NCBI GenBank assembly: GCA_905235275.1
Contig: CAJOLA010000008.1
Span: 1-35,149, forward strand
Source: an uncultured Lachnospiraceae bacterium
GTDB lineage: Bacteria > Bacillota > Clostridia > Lachnospirales > Lachnospiraceae
Length of the DNA stretch: 35,149 bases
Reading direction: 5' to 3'
The position numbers and the translations under genes are program-made. Shown in pieces: positions 23,095-30,141 of the stretch (position 1 is its first letter; the number at the start of each line of letters is the position of its first letter). The notes under the pieces were generated by a model that was given only the letters and a program-made list of their open reading frames with translations, made no database searches and was not told the DNA's origin.

Positions 23095-23331
23095 ATGTTT
23101 TATTATGTTTTTCGTAAGAATGTAAATGACGGATCCATTAAGAATTGCGAGAAGTATGATTCTTTAGAGGAAGCAAAGTTTGCGGCTCAGGATGAGGAGT
23201 ATTACAGAAGCCACTCCAACAGCCAGCCCGAGAGAGATTCATGGGAAGTTATCTGCGCTCAGTCCGAGACGAAGTGGGATGACCTTACCACGGATAACTA
23301 CGAGTACGAGAAGATTAATTTTGACGATTGA
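23095..23331 (+). CDS. Small conserved hypothetical protein
   Basis: 78 residues, acidic and soluble, starting MFYYVFRKNVNDGSIKNCEK and rich in Asp/Glu/Tyr towards the end (DDLTTDNYEYEKINFDD). A ribosome site GGAGG and its own extended -10 promoter support the ATG at 23095. The frame is open upstream into proS, but that part has no start signal of its own. No family recognised. Confidence 0.72.
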   Translation: MFYYVFRKNVNDGSIKNCEKYDSLEEAKFAAQDEEYYRSHSNSQPERDSWEVICAQSETKWDDLTTDNYEYEKINFDD

Positions 23332-23358
23332 TTAGTTCCAATACACATTTGATTTTTT

Positions 23359-23410
23359 AAACCGGGTTGTGAATTTGCGAGGTCAGACCGTATTATTCAT
23401 GACCCGGTTT
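23359..23410. other. Long imperfect hairpin in the gap before ilvE
   Basis: AAACCGGGT (23359-23367) pairs with ACCCGGTTT (23402-23410). After one T/G step GTGAAT (23369-23374) pairs with ATTCAT (23395-23400), and GGTC/GACC can close the loop. No T tract follows on either strand, so it is not a canonical terminator. It may end the 78-aa gene mRNA inefficiently or be a structured RNA element. Confidence 0.5.
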
Positions 23411-23416
23411 GATTTG

Positions 23417-23456
23417 ACTGTTACCACTCCCAAAATTAACAGTTGTATGCTATAAT
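23417..23456 (+). promoter_or_regulatory. ilvE promoter with upstream inverted repeat
   Basis: The extended -10 TGC-TATAAT (23448-23456) is preceded by the dyad ACTGTTA (23417-23423) / TAACAGT (23437-23443), which would cover the -35 region and suits a repressor or activator site. The regulator is unknown. I see no T-box structure. Confidence 0.5.
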
Positions 23457-23492
23457 ACAGGATTGTAATATGAATCCCGTTACGGAGGCAGA

Positions 23493-24521
23493 ATGATGAA
23501 TAAGAAAGATATTGACTGGGGGAATCTCGGTTTCGGATATATTAAGACGGACAAAAGGTATGTGTCCGATTTTAAGGACGGCAAATGGGACGAAGGCCGC
23601 CTGACCGACGACGAGAATATTGTCCTCAACGAATGCGCGTGCGTTCTGCAGTATGCCCAGACTGTTTTTGAGGGATTAAAAGCATATACGACAAAGGACG
23701 GACGAATCGTTACATTCCGCCCGGACCTTAACGGAGAGCGTCTCGAGGATTCCGCAAGGCGCCTGGAGATGCCGGTATTTCCTAAAGATCGGTTTATCGA
23801 AGCAGTCCTTAAGACGGTTAAGGCCAATGAGGAATGGGTTCCGCCATACGGCTCGGGAGCTACCCTCTACGTAAGACCGTACATGTTCGGGTCGAATGCC
23901 GTTATCGGCGTTAAGCCCGCTGATGAATATCAGTTCAGAATCTTTACGACTCCCGTCGGACCATACTTTAAGGGTGGCGTAAAGCCTCTTACCATTAAGG
24001 TTTCGGACTTCGACAGAGCCGCACCGAGAGGAACGGGTAACATAAAAGCCGGACTTAACTATGCGATGAGCCTTCATCCGATAGTTATGGCGCATGAAGA
24101 AGGATTTGCCGAGAACATGTATCTGGATGCATCGACAAGAACCAAAGTCGAAGAGACGGGAGGTGCGAACTTCATCTTCGTAACGAAGGATAAGAAGATA
24201 GTAACTCCGAAGTCCGACAGCATACTGCCATCCATCACCAAGAGATCCTTACTCCACGTAGCCAAGGAATATCTCGGTCTCGAGGTTATCGAGAGAGAAG
24301 TACTCCTTAGCGAAGTAGGAGACTTTGCGGAATGCGGTCTCTGCGGAACGGCAGCGGTCATTTCCCCGGTAGGTAAGATTAATGACCACGGACGTGAGAT
24401 TTGTTTTGAAAGCGGTATGGAATCCATGGGTGAGATTTGCGGGAAGCTTCGCGATACACTGACGGGAATTCAGCTTGGCGACATTGAAGCGCCGCAAGGG
24501 TGGATATATCCCATTGACTGA
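23493..24521 (+). CDS. ilvE: Branched-chain amino acid aminotransferase
   Basis: 342 residues, the length of the group with the mitochondrial-type N-terminus (BCAT type II). DIDWGNLGFGY-type start, QTVFEGLKAY (about 52-61), YVRPYMFGS (about 127-135), the PLP-lysine region RGTGNIKAGLNYA, EETGGANFIFV and ECGLCGTAAVISPVG are diagnostic. It transfers the amino group between Leu/Ile/Val and 2-oxoglutarate. GGAGGCAGA lies upstream of two adjacent ATGs. Confidence 0.94.
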   Translation: MMNKKDIDWGNLGFGYIKTDKRYVSDFKDGKWDEGRLTDDENIVLNECACVLQYAQTVFEGLKAYTTKDGRIVTFRPDLNGERLEDSARRLEMPVFPKDRFIEAVLKTVKANEEWVPPYGSGATLYVRPYMFGSNAVIGVKPADEYQFRIFTTPVGPYFKGGVKPLTIKVSDFDRAAPRGTGNIKAGLNYAMSLHPIVMAHEEGFAENMYLDASTRTKVEETGGANFIFVTKDKKIVTPKSDSILPSITKRSLLHVAKEYLGLEVIEREVLLSEVGDFAECGLCGTAAVISPVGKINDHGREICFESGMESMGEICGKLRDTLTGIQLGDIEAPQGWIYPID

Positions 24522-24535
24522 TATGGAGAGTGGCC

Positions 24536-25426
24536 ATGAACAGTAACATAGTAGCGATAGTAGTAACTTACAACAGAAAAGAAAAGCTTCTTAAATGTCT
24601 TGAGAGTTTCTCTTCCCTTAAAGGGGGAAGTCCCGATATTCTGGTGGTAGATAATTTCAGCGATGACGGGACAAAAGAAGCGCTTGCGCCGATGGTTGAG
24701 GACGGCAGAATCCATTACCTTAACCTTGGAAGAAACCTTGGCGGTGCCGGCGGTTTTGAACATGGCGTTAAGCATGCGATTGAACTGGGCTACGAATATC
24801 TGTGGCTTATGGACGACGACTGCATTCCCGGCAAAGGCTCGCTTAATGCATTAAAGAAGGCGCATAACACCTTGAAGGGCAGATACGGCTTTCTTTCCAG
24901 CAAAGTAATCTGGAAAGACAAAACACCGTGCAGAATGAACATTCAAAAGTGCAGCCTCACCCATAAGTTAAAGGATTGGGGCAGAGACCTTCAGAGGGTT
25001 CAATACGCATCCTTCGTATCATGCTTCATAAAGGCATCGGTTATAAAAGAGCTTGCGCTCCCGATCGGTGAATTCTTCATATGGGGCGACGACCTTGAAT
25101 ATACGAGAAGAATCTCTAGGAAATATCCGTGCTATTACGTAAAGGACAGCGTAGTTCTTCATAACTGTGCTCATAACGGGGGCTCTGATATTTCCAGGGA
25201 TTCCATGGACAGGATGAAATATTACGTATACGCATACCGTAACGAGTTTTATATTTTCAGACGTGAAGGAACGAAGGGCATTGTGTACTGGCTGATGAGA
25301 ATCAATCTGCATATAATGCGCATTTTATTCAAAAGCGACGGTCACAGATTCAAAAGACTTTGGATGCTTATGAAGGGTACGCTGATGGGATTCTTTTATA
25401 ATCCTACCATCGACCTGGCAGATTAA
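24536..25426 (+). CDS. GT2 glycosyltransferase, galactofuranosyl/rhamnosyltransferase-like
   Basis: 296 residues from the ATG at 24536, preceded by GGAGAG at 5 nt; a GTG two codons upstream lies in the ribosome site. The GT-A fold shows VAIVVTYNRKEKLLKCL (about 5-21), VVDNFSDDGT, NLGGAGGF and the metal-binding WLMDDDCIPG (about 91-100). FFIWGDDLEYTRRI (about 180-193) supplies the acidic catalytic segment. These features match GlfT1/rhamnosyltransferase-like GT2 enzymes. The neighbouring glf makes UDP-galactofuranose, so transfer of Galf to a surface glycan is plausible. Confidence 0.85.
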   Translation: MNSNIVAIVVTYNRKEKLLKCLESFSSLKGGSPDILVVDNFSDDGTKEALAPMVEDGRIHYLNLGRNLGGAGGFEHGVKHAIELGYEYLWLMDDDCIPGKGSLNALKKAHNTLKGRYGFLSSKVIWKDKTPCRMNIQKCSLTHKLKDWGRDLQRVQYASFVSCFIKASVIKELALPIGEFFIWGDDLEYTRRISRKYPCYYVKDSVVLHNCAHNGGSDISRDSMDRMKYYVYAYRNEFYIFRREGTKGIVYWLMRINLHIMRILFKSDGHRFKRLWMLMKGTLMGFFYNPTIDLAD

Positions 25427-25440
25427 CATGAGAGTATGGA
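25396..25440 (+). repeat. Diverged direct repeat, copy 1 (3' end of GT2 gene)
   Basis: TTATAATCC, ATCGACC, GGCA and the following ATT...GAGTATGGA match 25467-25510 in order, with about three quarters identity and one indel. It covers the last codons and stop of the glycosyltransferase. Confidence 0.6.
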
Positions 25441-25466
25441 TGCACGGGGTTTTTCGGATGAATGGA

Positions 25467-25510
25467 TTATAATCCGACATCGACCCGGCATATTGATATA
25501 GGAGAATGTA
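25467..25510 (+). repeat. Diverged direct repeat, copy 2 (just before glf)
   Basis: Second copy of the 25396-25440 unit; its end supplies the GGAGAATG ribosome site ahead of glf. It looks like an old tandem duplication of a gene end. Confidence 0.6.
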
Positions 25511-25514
25511 ATTA

Positions 25515-26618
25515 ATGTACGATTATTTAATTGTAGGGGCGGGGCTTTTTGGCGCCGTCTTTGCGCGTGAAGCGACCGACAAAGGAAAGAAGGTTCTTGT
25601 TATCGACAAGAGAGACCACATTGCGGGAAATGTCTACACGAAGGAAGTGGAAGGAATCAACGTGCACGAGTACGGCGCACATATCTTTCACACGAACAAC
25701 CGCAGGGTTTGGGACTATGTAAATGAATTTGCCGAATTCAACAGATTCACAAATTCCCCCGTGGCTAACTACAACGGCGAACTCTACAGCCTGCCGTTTA
25801 ACATGTACACGTTTAACAAGATGTGGGGCGTGGTAACACCGCAGGAGGCCGAGCAAAAGATAGAAGAGCAAAGAAAGGCCGCAGGCATCACGGAGCCTAA
25901 AAACCTTGAGGAGCAGGCAATAAGCCTCGTTGGTACGGATATTTACGAAAAGCTCATCAAGGGATATACGGAGAAGCAGTGGGGACGTCCCTGTAATGAG
26001 CTTCCGGCCTTTATCATAAAGAGACTTCCGGTAAGATATTCGTTTGACAACAACTACTTTAACGCAGCCTACCAGGGCATCCCGATGGGCGGCTACACGA
26101 AGATGGTTGAGAACATGTTAAAGGGCATCGAGGTGCGTACCGGCATCGACTACTTTGATGTGAAGGACGACCCGGACGTACAGGCGAATAAAGTCATCTA
26201 CACAGGTCCGATAGATGCTTACTTCGACTATAAGCTCGGAACCCTCGAGTATCGTTCCGTTCGATTCGAGACGGAAGTGCTTGATACGGATAACTTCCAG
26301 GGAAATGCGGCGGTCAACTACACCGACGCCAAGACCCCGTGGACACGAATCATCGAGCACAAATTCTTCGAATTCGGCGACCAGCCAAAGACCGTCATCA
26401 GCCGCGAGTATTCCTCCGAGTGGAAGAAGGGCGACGAGCCGTACTACCCGGTAAATGACGAGAAGAACGGCAAGCTCTACGAGGAGTACAAGAAGCTTGC
26501 CGATGCGGAAAAAAATGTCGTATTCGGCGGAAGACTCGGCGAGTACAAGTACTACGACATGGACAAAGTAATCGAGTCTGCGCTTGATGCCGCCGAGCGC
26601 GAGCTGGGGAAAAACTGA
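25515..26618 (+). CDS. glf: UDP-galactopyranose mutase
   Basis: 367 residues, family length. The FAD Rossmann motif YLIVGAGLFGAVFA (about 4-17), HEYGAHIFHTNNRRVW (about 51-66), PFNMYTF (about 94), YEKLIKGYTEKQWGRP (about 149-164), RLPVRYSFDNNYFN and the final GRLGEYKYYDMD are diagnostic. It interconverts UDP-Galp and UDP-Galf with reduced flavin. With the GT2 upstream it points to a galactofuranose-containing polysaccharide or glycolipid. GGAGAATG lies upstream. Confidence 0.97.
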   Translation: MYDYLIVGAGLFGAVFAREATDKGKKVLVIDKRDHIAGNVYTKEVEGINVHEYGAHIFHTNNRRVWDYVNEFAEFNRFTNSPVANYNGELYSLPFNMYTFNKMWGVVTPQEAEQKIEEQRKAAGITEPKNLEEQAISLVGTDIYEKLIKGYTEKQWGRPCNELPAFIIKRLPVRYSFDNNYFNAAYQGIPMGGYTKMVENMLKGIEVRTGIDYFDVKDDPDVQANKVIYTGPIDAYFDYKLGTLEYRSVRFETEVLDTDNFQGNAAVNYTDAKTPWTRIIEHKFFEFGDQPKTVISREYSSEWKKGDEPYYPVNDEKNGKLYEEYKKLADAEKNVVFGGRLGEYKYYDMDKVIESALDAAERELGKN

Positions 26619-26628
26619 ATGCAAACTT

Positions 26629-26694
26629 AATGCTGCGCATTCAGTTGCATTCAGTTGAGAGTTTCACTGCGTGAAACTCTCGGGGAAAGTGGTT
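26629..26694 (+). repeat. Hairpin-pair direct repeat, copy 1
   Basis: AATGC-TGC-GCATTCAGTT, then AGAGTTTCAC and GTGAAACTCT around TGC, then GGAAAGTGGTTGGT. The same order recurs at 26931-26988. This copy has an extra GCATTCAGTT unit between the hairpins. Confidence 0.85.
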
Positions 26695-26908
26695 GGTTAT
26701 ACGCCATCTAATTTTTTAGACAACCTATTCAAAGTGTATGGATAGAATATAAACTAAAAATTCAACATCAGCGTAAATTCTATCGTTTTTCACAACGTAG
26801 ATGGCCGCAGGGTAGTTTGCAAGCGAACTACATAGTTGTCGGCGGCGCGTAAATCTTATAAAATAACTAAGCATAAATTATCGCTAAACAGTTCGCGAAG
26901 CAAACTAC

Positions 26909-27010
26909 AAAATTGGGTGGTGGCAAACTGAATGCTGCGCATTCAGTTGAGAGTTTCACTGCGTGAAACTCTTACGGAAAGTGGTTGGTGATTTGCCAAC
27001 GCCCAATTTT
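26909..27010. repeat. Hairpin-pair repeat copy 2 inside a 19-bp closing stem
   Basis: AAAATTGGGTGGTGGCAAA (26909-26927) pairs with TTTGCCAACGCCCAATTTT (26992-27010) at 17 of 19 positions. It encloses AACTGAATGC/GCATTCAGTT (26926-26948) and AGAGTTTCAC/GTGAAACTCT (26950-26972), both with TGC loops. The whole forms a branched cruciform-like unit ending 1 bp before the tRNA-Ser gene. Confidence 0.8.
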
Positions 27011-27011
27011 T

Positions 27012-27099
27012 GGAGATGTACCGAAGTGGTCATAACGGGGCGCACTCGAAATGCGTTTGACGGGCAACCGTCACAAGGGTTCGAATCCCTTCATCTCCG
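27012..27099 (+). tRNA. tRNA-Ser (CGA)
   Basis: The acceptor stem GGAGATG pairs with CATCTCC, with discriminator G; the anticodon loop has CGA; a long variable arm (class II) follows, and GGTTCGAATCC forms the T arm. 88 nt, no encoded CCA. The nearest promoter-like pair (TTGTCG 26836, TAAAAT 26859, 17 bp) is about 150 nt upstream inside the hairpin region. Confidence 0.95.
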
Positions 27100-27182
27100 T
27101 TCAAGAAAGCATAAACCTTTTTGTTTTTCACATCTGTTTCTGATTTTATATCTGATCTGAATTTATAAAGCACCATAAAAGC

Positions 27183-27215
27183 ACAAAAAAAGACGCCGTG
27201 AAAACTACGGCGTCT
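27183..27215 (-). terminator. Terminator of tRNA-Gln
   Basis: AGACGCCG and CGGCGTCT pair (27191-27198, 27208-27215); on the minus strand a run of seven T residues follows. Confidence 0.9.
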
Positions 27216-27219
27216 ATAA

Positions 27220-27291
27220 CTGGGCTTGAGGGATTCGAACCCCCGAATGCTGGAATCAGAATCCAGTGCCTTACCGCTTGGCGAAAGCCCA
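27220..27291 (-). tRNA. tRNA-Gln (CTG)
   Basis: On the minus strand TGGGCTT pairs with AAGCCCA; the D arm has GCCAAGCGGTAAGGC; the anticodon stem CTGGA/TCCAG frames loop TTCTGAT with anticodon CTG; the T arm has GGTTCGAATCC. 72 nt without CCA. U at position 1 and the TGGGC start are typical for bacterial tRNA-Gln. Confidence 0.95.
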
Positions 27292-27317
27292 ACACTTGCT
27301 TAACAGCAACATGCAGT

Positions 27318-27346
27318 ATTATATACTACCGGGAGAATCGTGTCAA
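27318..27346 (-). promoter_or_regulatory. Full-consensus promoter of tRNA-Gln
   Basis: Minus strand: TTGACA (27346-27341), exactly 17 bp, TATAAT (27323-27318). The -35 overlaps the start codon region of the divergent cvfB gene. Confidence 0.9.
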
Positions 27347-28224
27347 TGCAACTTTGCGAATTTCATAATTTAAAAATAACAAGATTTACAAAAAACGGAG
27401 CCTACCTTTCCGAAGGCGATAAAGCAGGCGACGACTCGGAGGTTCTGCTTCCGGGAAAAGAAGTCCCCGCAGGTGCAAAAGAAGGTGATACCTTAAGAGT
27501 CTTCATCTACACCGACTCATCGGACCGCCCCATAGCGACGGTAAAGGAGCCCCTCATCACAAAGGAGGCCCCGGCAGTCCTTGAGGTTAACCAGATAACT
27601 CCGATAGGTGCATTCTTAAACTGGGGGCTTGATAAGGACCTTCTCCTTCCTTTCAGGGAGCAGACGGAGCCTGTGACATTTAACCCGGCAACGAACGAAT
27701 CAGAGAGACTCTCCGCGGGAGATAAGATTCCGGTATTTCTTTATGTAGATAAGTCCGGGCGTCCTGCGGCCAGCATGCGCATCTATAACAACCTGATGCC
27801 CGGCGGCGAGTACTTAAAAGACAGCGCCGTGGAGGGCACCGTGATTCAGATAAATCCCGAGCTTGGCGTATTTGTCGCAATAGATGACAAATACTTCGGC
27901 ATGATTCCCATCAGGGAGATTCATGACAGGGTAAGTCTCGGCGATAAGATTTGCGGAAGAGTGAGCCTTGTGCGAGATGACGGAAAATATATGATTAGTC
28001 TCACACATAAATCCCATATTCAGATGGATACGGACGCTCAGACAATTCTTGACGCATTGGAAGAGGCGGGCGGTACCATTCCGTACGGAGACAAGAGTGA
28101 CGCCGACGCCATCAAGAAAAAGTTCCACATGAGTAAAGCAGCTTTTAAGCGTGCTGTGGGGCAGCTTTACAAGGAAAAGAAGATCATCCCGGGCGAGCAG
28201 GAAACGAAATTAAATATTACATAA
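27346..28224 (+). CDS. cvfB: CvfB-family S1 RNA-binding protein
   Basis: 292 residues from the ATG at 27346, which has GGGAGA 9 nt upstream; a GTG two codons earlier is too close to that site. Several S1-like OB domains occur in tandem: GAYLSEG and EVLLPGKEVP (domain 1), PIGAFLNWGLDKDLLLPF (domain 2), GTVIQINPELGVFVAIDDKY (domain 3, about 163-215). A C-terminal winged helix follows (MSKAAFKRAVGQLYKEKKI). This is the CvfB/YitL architecture, an RNA-binding regulator affecting virulence factor expression in Staphylococcus. It ends at a terminator. Confidence 0.9.
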   Translation: MQLCEFHNLKITRFTKNGAYLSEGDKAGDDSEVLLPGKEVPAGAKEGDTLRVFIYTDSSDRPIATVKEPLITKEAPAVLEVNQITPIGAFLNWGLDKDLLLPFREQTEPVTFNPATNESERLSAGDKIPVFLYVDKSGRPAASMRIYNNLMPGGEYLKDSAVEGTVIQINPELGVFVAIDDKYFGMIPIREIHDRVSLGDKICGRVSLVRDDGKYMISLTHKSHIQMDTDAQTILDALEEAGGTIPYGDKSDADAIKKKFHMSKAAFKRAVGQLYKEKKIIPGEQETKLNIT

Positions 28225-28262
28225 ATGTTACATAAATGTGTTGCAATTATTAAAAAAATTAT

Positions 28263-28290
28263 AAAAAGGGATATTTACCCTTTTTTTTTT
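28263..28290 (+). terminator. Terminator of cvfB
   Basis: AAAAAGGG and CCCTTTTT pair around a 7-nt loop, followed by a ten-T run (28281-28290). Confidence 0.85.
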
Positions 28291-28298
28291 ATGCAAAA

Positions 28299-28307
28299 TG
28301 CTATAGA
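28299..28307 (+). promoter_or_regulatory. Possible extended -10 promoter of the CdaR-like gene
   Basis: TGC-TATAGA, about 50 nt upstream of the TTG start; no clear -35 because the T run lies there. Confidence 0.4.
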
Positions 28308-28356
28308 ATGGTACAGGCTTTTAACAGGCGTACAACTTACAGTTAAGGAGAAGATA

Positions 28357-29436
28357 TTGATTTCCAAAGAAGTATTAGCTGAAGCCATAAGAGGAATAAA
28401 GAAAATTACGTCTTTTGATCTTTGCGTATCAGACGAGACCGGGGCTACCATAGCCGGAACATTTACGCCGGATGTGGCATGTCTTAATGACATTGTTTCA
28501 TTTCTTGCGTCCGGTCAGGATGTACTTGAAGATGAAGAGAGATGTTTTGTGAAGATTAAGTATAACGGAGGTCATCTTACCGGCGTTGTAACGCTTGAGG
28601 GAAGAGGCGATGATAAGGCGAAGGTTGCAAGCCTTGCCGCATTGCAGATATGTCAGCTCTACGAGGCCTACGACAGAGGCACCGTGGTAAGCGACTATAT
28701 CAATAATCTTCTTTTAGGTAAGATACTTCCTACGAATATCGACAGTGACGCCAGAGCGGTGGGGCTTGAGCCCAACCTCAGGCGTGACGTCTGTATTATT
28801 GTTGCCGGGGACGACTATGCCTCGGAGGTGAAGGACGCCATTAAGGGCATGGTCGAAAGGTACGACGATTTCTATGTCGTGTCGGTTGAGCACGGTCGCA
28901 TCGTTATCGTGACATCTGCCATTGAGAATGACTTCGAAAAAGAAGCAAGAGAGATTTTCAATGAGCTGAACAAAGATAAGCAGATGGCTTATCACATAGG
29001 ATTCGGAAGGCCCGTTGATACCATCGGCGAGCTTCCCGAGGCCTACCGTGAGGCGGTAACGGCAGTAGAGGTATGCGAGACATTTTATCCGGACAGACAG
29101 GTGATATCTTACGACAGACTCGGACTCGGGCGTCTAATAATTAATTGCCCGAACGATTTGTGTGAGATGTTCCTTAAGGAGCATTTCGATAAAAGCGCAA
29201 TAGAGAAGATTGATGAGGAGACATTTAATACCGTAAATGTCTTTTTTGAAAATTCTCTTAATATTTCGGAGACTGCAAGAAAGCTTTTTATTCACAGGAA
29301 TACGCTTATTTACAGATTGAACAAGCTTCAGAAGATGGTTGGACTTGACGTAAAGAAGCTCGATGATGCCATAACATTTAAAGTATCGGTTATGGTATAT
29401 AAGAAATACATGGAAGAAAAAAAGAAGTCCGTATAG
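28357..29436 (+). CDS. CdaR/PucR-like transcriptional regulator
   Basis: 359 residues from a TTG start with AAGGAGA 6 nt upstream; the frame is open 44 codons further but that part overlaps the cvfB terminator. An N-terminal sensory region (about 1-130, GAF or sugar-diacid-sensor-like: SFDLCVSDETGATIAG) leads to a central domain (about 130-290). The C-terminal PucR-type helix-turn-helix then follows, with LNISETARKLFIHRNTLIYRLNKL (in pieces, about 305-330) and a final helix. Such proteins activate catabolic or purine genes in other bacteria. Here it sits just ahead of ftsEX, so its target may be elsewhere or local. Confidence 0.8.
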   Translation: MISKEVLAEAIRGIKKITSFDLCVSDETGATIAGTFTPDVACLNDIVSFLASGQDVLEDEERCFVKIKYNGGHLTGVVTLEGRGDDKAKVASLAALQICQLYEAYDRGTVVSDYINNLLLGKILPTNIDSDARAVGLEPNLRRDVCIIVAGDDYASEVKDAIKGMVERYDDFYVVSVEHGRIVIVTSAIENDFEKEAREIFNELNKDKQMAYHIGFGRPVDTIGELPEAYREAVTAVEVCETFYPDRQVISYDRLGLGRLIINCPNDLCEMFLKEHFDKSAIEKIDEETFNTVNVFFENSLNISETARKLFIHRNTLIYRLNKLQKMVGLDVKKLDDAITFKVSVMVYKKYMEEKKKSV

Positions 29437-29454
29437 GACTTTTCGGAGGTTTTT

Positions 29455-30141
29455 ATGATTAGGATGGAAAATGTAAGCATGACTTATTCCAAGGATATTG
29501 TCGGATTAAGTAATGTTAGCTTACATGTTGAAAAAGGGGATTTTGTCTTCGTCGTAGGTAAGTCGGGTTCCGGTAAATCTACTCTTATGAAGCTTCTCTT
29601 AAAGGAGCTTGACCCTACCACGGGAACGATTTACGTTAACGGAGAATGCTTAAATGAAGCGACCAGAAGAACACTTCCCTATATAAGAAGAAAGATAGGC
29701 GTCGTGTTCCAGGACTTCAGACTTTTGGAGGACCGATCCGTATATGAGAACATAGCTTTCGCACAGAAGGTTATAGAGGTTCCTTCAGATGAGATTAAGA
29801 AAAACGTCCTCAAGATGCTCTCCATGGTGGGACTTCTTGATAAGTACAAGTCCAACCCGAAGGAACTCTCGGGTGGTGAGCAGCAGCGTGTGGCGATTGC
29901 AAGAGCGCTGGTGAATTCGCCGGACATTCTGCTTTGCGACGAGCCGACGGGTAACCTTGACATCGTGACGAGCGAGGAGATTATGAAGCTCCTTAAGATT
30001 GCAAACGATCAGGGAACCACGGTACTTGTTGTTACTCACAACCTGGATATCGTGCAGCAGATGAACCAGAGAACCATTACCATGAGTGAAGGTAAGATAA
30101 TAAGTGATATGGCAAAGGGTGGTTTAGTATATGAAGATTAA
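29455..30141 (+). CDS. ftsE: Cell-division ATP-binding protein FtsE
   Basis: 228 residues. Walker A VGKSGSGKST (about 36-45), Q-loop VFQDFRLL, signature LSGGEQQR (about 139-146), Walker B ILLCDEPTGNLD (about 160-171) and H-loop VVTHN are all intact. The Phe-x-Val FxFxVGKSG pattern and SMTYSKDIVGLSNVSL start are FtsE-like. With FtsX it transmits ATP-driven conformational changes to peptidoglycan hydrolases. CGGAGG precedes the ATG, and it overlaps ftsX by 11 nt. Confidence 0.97.
   Translation: MIRMENVSMTYSKDIVGLSNVSLHVEKGDFVFVVGKSGSGKSTLMKLLLKELDPTTGTIYVNGECLNEATRRTLPYIRRKIGVVFQDFRLLEDRSVYENIAFAQKVIEVPSDEIKKNVLKMLSMVGLLDKYKSNPKELSGGEQQRVAIARALVNSPDILLCDEPTGNLDIVTSEEIMKLLKIANDQGTTVLVVTHNLDIVQQMNQRTITMSEGKIISDMAKGGLVYED

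Larger units (their letters stand above)
26612..27010. repeat. Non-coding region of nested inverted repeats (glf to tRNA-Ser)
   Basis: About 390 bp with no credible gene. It is made almost wholly of dyads: AATGC-TGC-GCATT (26629-26641), a 10-bp hairpin with TGC loop (26658-26680), GCCATCTA (26703-26710) with TAGATGGC (26798-26805), GATAGAAT (26741-26748) with ATTCTATC (26777-26784) nested inside, GTAGTTTGC/GCGAACTAC (26812-26831), AGTTCGC-GAA-GCAAACT (26890-26906), and a long stem at 26909-27010. Several loops are TGC or GAA. Function unknown; a small non-autonomous mobile or regulatory element is possible. Confidence 0.75.

Noticed and set aside
23359-23410. Ordinary rho-independent terminator
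   Set aside because: The stem is long, but neither strand has a T tract after it; recorded as a structure of unknown role instead.
26619-27011. CRISPR array or integrated element with att sites at tRNA-Ser
   Set aside because: Repeats are hairpin pairs, only two copies, without regular spacers. No integrase is present, and I see no duplicated tRNA 3' end.
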